From contig DYEA01000014.1 in the NCBI GenBank assembly GCA_020725885.1, positions 56,592 to 120,591 on the forward strand: DNA of 64,000 nt. The letters are read 5' to 3'. Below, piece by piece: positions 62,262-64,000 of the stretch. The translations under genes were made by a program, and so were the position numbers. A model generated the notes under the pieces. That model saw nothing but the letters and a program-made list of their open reading frames with translations. It had not been told where the DNA came from and searched no databases. The stretch's first letter is position 1, and the number at the start of each line of letters is the position of its first letter. Origin of the DNA: Slackia sp. Lineage in GTDB: Bacteria > Actinomycetota > Coriobacteriia > Anaerosomatales > Anaerosomataceae.

Positions 62262-63110
62262 ATGGACGCTCGCGTTCCTCAACTCGTCGCGCTCGACATC
62301 GAAGTAGAGGCGTGCGCGCCGTCCCGGTTCCCATACGGGGCCAGCTTCTGGGCGTACGCCGCGTTCCTGCGCGAGGTCGCCGCACTGGACCCTGATGCCG
62401 CTTCCCGGGCCCACGGCGCCCCGGGGCAAGACAAGGAAGCGCTTCTCACCATATCCGGATTGCTCAAGAACGGCGTTGCACCGCTGAGCACGGTCGAGCT
62501 CGAGCCGGGCGAGCGGGCGACGGTGCGAGTTTCGGCTGCCGGCGAGCGGTTGGTCATCGCCGTAGCGAAGGCGCTCGACCCGTCGCGCCTCCCGGGCACT
62601 TTGAACATCGGGCCGAACCAGGTGCGCATCACCGAGGCACGGCTTGCAGCCGTCGGCGCGCCCAACCCCGCTTCTCTCGACGATCTGCTCGAGGCAGGCG
62701 CTTCTGCGAGCGGGCCGCTGCGCCTGAGGTTCCCCAGCCCTACGACGTTCGAGCGTAAGCATCTTTGGCTCGCGATCCCGTCGCCGGACGTCGTGTTCGG
62801 ACGTTCCGGACAGCTCCCCACCGGCCTGCTCCGCTATTGGCGGATGCTAGGCGGCGACGCTCTGGAATCGTTCTCGTCGTCTCACGTCGGCGCTGTGCCG
62901 CTGTGGCTGGAGCCGTGCACCGCGCGGCTGCTATTCGACGGCGGAAAGGAGTGGTCGGCTCCAGCCTTCGTGGGCGAGTGCGAGTACACGGCGCATCCGG
63001 ACGAGCAGCCCGCACTGCATACCTTAGGGCTTCTCGCTCAGTTCACCGGCATAGGTCAGCGCGTCGCATTCGGTATGGGGCGGGTTGAACGCGTCGATCC
63101 CATCAGCTGA
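62262..63110 (+). CDS. cas6: CRISPR-associated endoribonuclease Cas6
   Basis: This cuts the CRISPR precursor RNA inside each repeat. The 282-residue product has two ferredoxin-like halves. The hallmark glycine-rich loop is near the C-terminus (FTGIGQRVAFGMGRVE, about 261-276). H51 in AHGAPGQDK followed by LLTISGLL fits the usual catalytic-His region before the Thr-x-Ser-Pro/Gly-Leu strand. The ATG follows GGAGGCG. It lies directly upstream of the leader and array, on the strand that would be transcribed through the repeats. No other cas gene is inside the window. Confidence 0.88.
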   Translation: MDARVPQLVALDIEVEACAPSRFPYGASFWAYAAFLREVAALDPDAASRAHGAPGQDKEALLTISGLLKNGVAPLSTVELEPGERATVRVSAAGERLVIAVAKALDPSRLPGTLNIGPNQVRITEARLAAVGAPNPASLDDLLEAGASASGPLRLRFPSPTTFERKHLWLAIPSPDVVFGRSGQLPTGLLRYWRMLGGDALESFSSSHVGAVPLWLEPCTARLLFDGGKEWSAPAFVGECEYTAHPDEQPALHTLGLLAQFTGIGQRVAFGMGRVERVDPIS

Positions 63111-63367
63111 GCGCCCCGAGATGCACGCACCCGGTTGATGCCGCATCCTCGCTGCTCAGACGGGGTGCGGCTGTTTGCGTGCATCTCCTGGAACGGCCTT
63201 CTGAGCACAAGATGCACGCGAAGCGGAAAAGCGCAGGTAAGGCTAGGTGAATGACAGCGATTGCGCCCGAAAACGGTCCGATTTCCGGCCTGTCGGACGC
63301 CCCCGGATCGGAGATGCACGCAAACCGTCTTGTTTGCGCAGGTAGAATGGTGCAAAATCGCGGTAGA
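63111..63367 (+). promoter_or_regulatory. CRISPR leader with an internally duplicated module
   Basis: The 257 bp between cas6 and the first repeat contain four copies of GATGCACGC: direct at 63120-63128, 63211-63219 and 63313-63321, and inverted at 63177-63185. The last direct copy and the inverted one extend to a perfect 16-bp inverted repeat (63173-63188 and 63310-63325). GCGCAGGTA follows two of the direct copies (63231-63239 and 63336-63344), giving a repeated two-box module. A TAGAAT at 63343-63348 is a possible -10 box for the array, with no good -35. There is no gene in this stretch. Confidence 0.7.
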
Positions 63368-64000
63368 GGCTCAGATGAGCTTCGACGGCTCAGCCGATTG
63401 AAACCCGTCGTCGCCGCCGAACGCGTGCGTGTCGAACAGGTAGGGCTCAGATGAGCTTCGACGGCTCAGCCGATTGAAACCGACACACATACATTCTCTG
63501 GATCCCACGTGCGACGGAACCACGAATGAGGCTCAGATGAGCTTCGACGGCTCAGCCGATTGAAACCTTGTCCTCGAAGGTCGGGCGCGCTGGATCGAAC
63601 CTGCGACGGGGCTCAGATGAGCTTCGACGGCTCAGCCGATTGAAACCCGACCAATTCTCTTTCGAGGTCGGCTCGCGAGTTGAGGCTCAGATGAGCTTCG
63701 ACGGCTCAGCCGATTGAAACGTCGCGCAACGCCGCGTCACCTAAGACATCGCGTCACAGGGCTCAGATGAGCTTCGACGGCTCAGCCGATTGAAACTCTT
63801 CTTGAGCGGCTTCGTAACAGAAGTCACACATCCATTGGCTCAGATGAGCTTCGACGGCTCAGCCGATTGAAACCTGACAGTCCGGACGAACGTCTCGTCC
63901 AGACGATTGACGAGGAGGCTCAGATGAGCTTCGACGGCTCAGCCGATTGAAACTTCAAGCAGAGGAGCAGCGCGCACAGGCCGAAACGGTCTTTGGCTCA
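63368..64000 (+). CRISPR. CRISPR array, 8 complete identical repeats plus the start of a ninth, continuing past the window
   Basis: The repeat is 37 bp, beginning GGCTCAGATGAGC and ending CAGCCGATTGAAAC. Repeats start at 63368, 63444, 63530, 63610, 63684, 63760, 63837 and 63917, with the ninth at 63995. Spacers are 39, 49, 43, 37, 39, 40, 43 and 41 bp. All copies are identical by eye. The repeat can fold twice: GCTC-AGAT-GAGC, and CGGC-TCA-GCCG just before ATTGAAAC. The latter fits Cas6 cleavage leaving the usual 8-nt ATTGAAAC tag. The ATTGAAAC end and the leader position show that the array is read on the plus strand. The type (I or III) is not decidable here. Confidence 0.98.

Noticed and set aside
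60237..62762. 841-codon minus-strand frame across a lipoprotein gene, the PLP enzyme and cas6
   Set aside because: It crosses three recognisable genes in other frames and has the Arg/Ala-rich composition of a GC shadow frame.
63231..63344. Degenerate CRISPR repeats inside the leader
   Set aside because: The repeated boxes GATGCACGC and GCGCAGGTA share no sequence with the 37-bp repeat, so they are not decayed repeats.

Overview
The window is one continuous stretch of very GC-rich bacterial chromosome (roughly two-thirds G+C or more by eye), densely packed with genes on both strands. No rRNA, tRNA, transposase or prophage gene was seen. The gene set points to an anaerobic or microaerophilic actinobacterium, most like an environmental member of Coriobacteriia. 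The reasons are rubrerythrin, several radical SAM enzymes, a DUF362 ferredoxin protein, a cell-wall-binding-repeat-2 protein, an Mrp/Mbh-type antiporter operon, many lipoproteins, and frequent GTG starts with strong Shine-Dalgarno sites. The taxonomic placement is inference; no marker gene was compared.

Layout. 1-4.7 kb (minus): a copper cluster (CopA cut by the window edge, a TauE/SafE-like membrane protein with two cupredoxin domains, a Cys/His-rich exported protein) following panD. 4.9-7.3 kb: an SDR oxidoreductase and a membrane-fused spermidine-synthase-like protein. 7.4-10.1 kb: carbonic anhydrase, purB, rubrerythrin. 10.2-16.9 kb: a PAS protein, two TetR modules with visible palindromic operators (tetR-flavodoxin-membrane protein; YhgE/Pip-tetR), and a DUF362 ferredoxin protein. 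17-19.2 kb: tRNA-dihydrouridine synthase and RtcB. 19.3-26.7 kb: a nine-gene, stop/start-overlapping operon: macro-domain hydrolase, a 24-codon micro-ORF, then Mrp/Mbh antiporter subunits E, F, G, a DE-B fusion, C and three D-like subunits. 26.7-33.5 kb: CDF transporter, Ca2+/Na+ exchanger, radical SAM/SPASM protein, flavin reductase, and a lipoprotein nuclease overlapping an unusual alpha-toroid/AlkZ-like fusion. 33.7-38.7 kb: LysR regulator, histidine kinase with a small membrane partner, MsrB, a TIGR00300 (archaeal-type ornithine cyclodeaminase-like) protein, and a lipoprotein. 38.8-45.7 kb: cell-wall-binding hydrolase, then purE, purD and purA with a HemN-like radical SAM protein and a lipoprotein. 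46-61 kb: an envelope/secretome region (subtilase, Lgt, SBF/ACR3-like transporter, large lipoproteins, C39-like peptidase, CARDB protein) with an NYN-domain protein and a TIGR01777 epimerase. 61-64 kb: PLP deaminase/desulfhydrase, then cas6, a leader with an internally duplicated module, and a CRISPR array running off the right edge.

How the parts relate. Purine synthesis genes (purB, purE, purD, purA) are spread among unrelated genes. Ion and metal handling (CopA cluster, antiporter, CDF, Ca2+ exchanger, SBF transporter) is a recurring theme. The most unusual items are the CRISPR leader architecture, the AlkZ-like fusion whose catalytic glutamine appears lost, the macro/micro-ORF/antiporter operon facing RtcB, and the wHTH gene next to nested inverted repeats. 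No stretch of more than 300 bases lacks a gene; the longest gene-free gaps (33452-33734, 63111-63367, 55836-56086, 45747-45974) hold hairpins, promoters or the CRISPR leader as listed.
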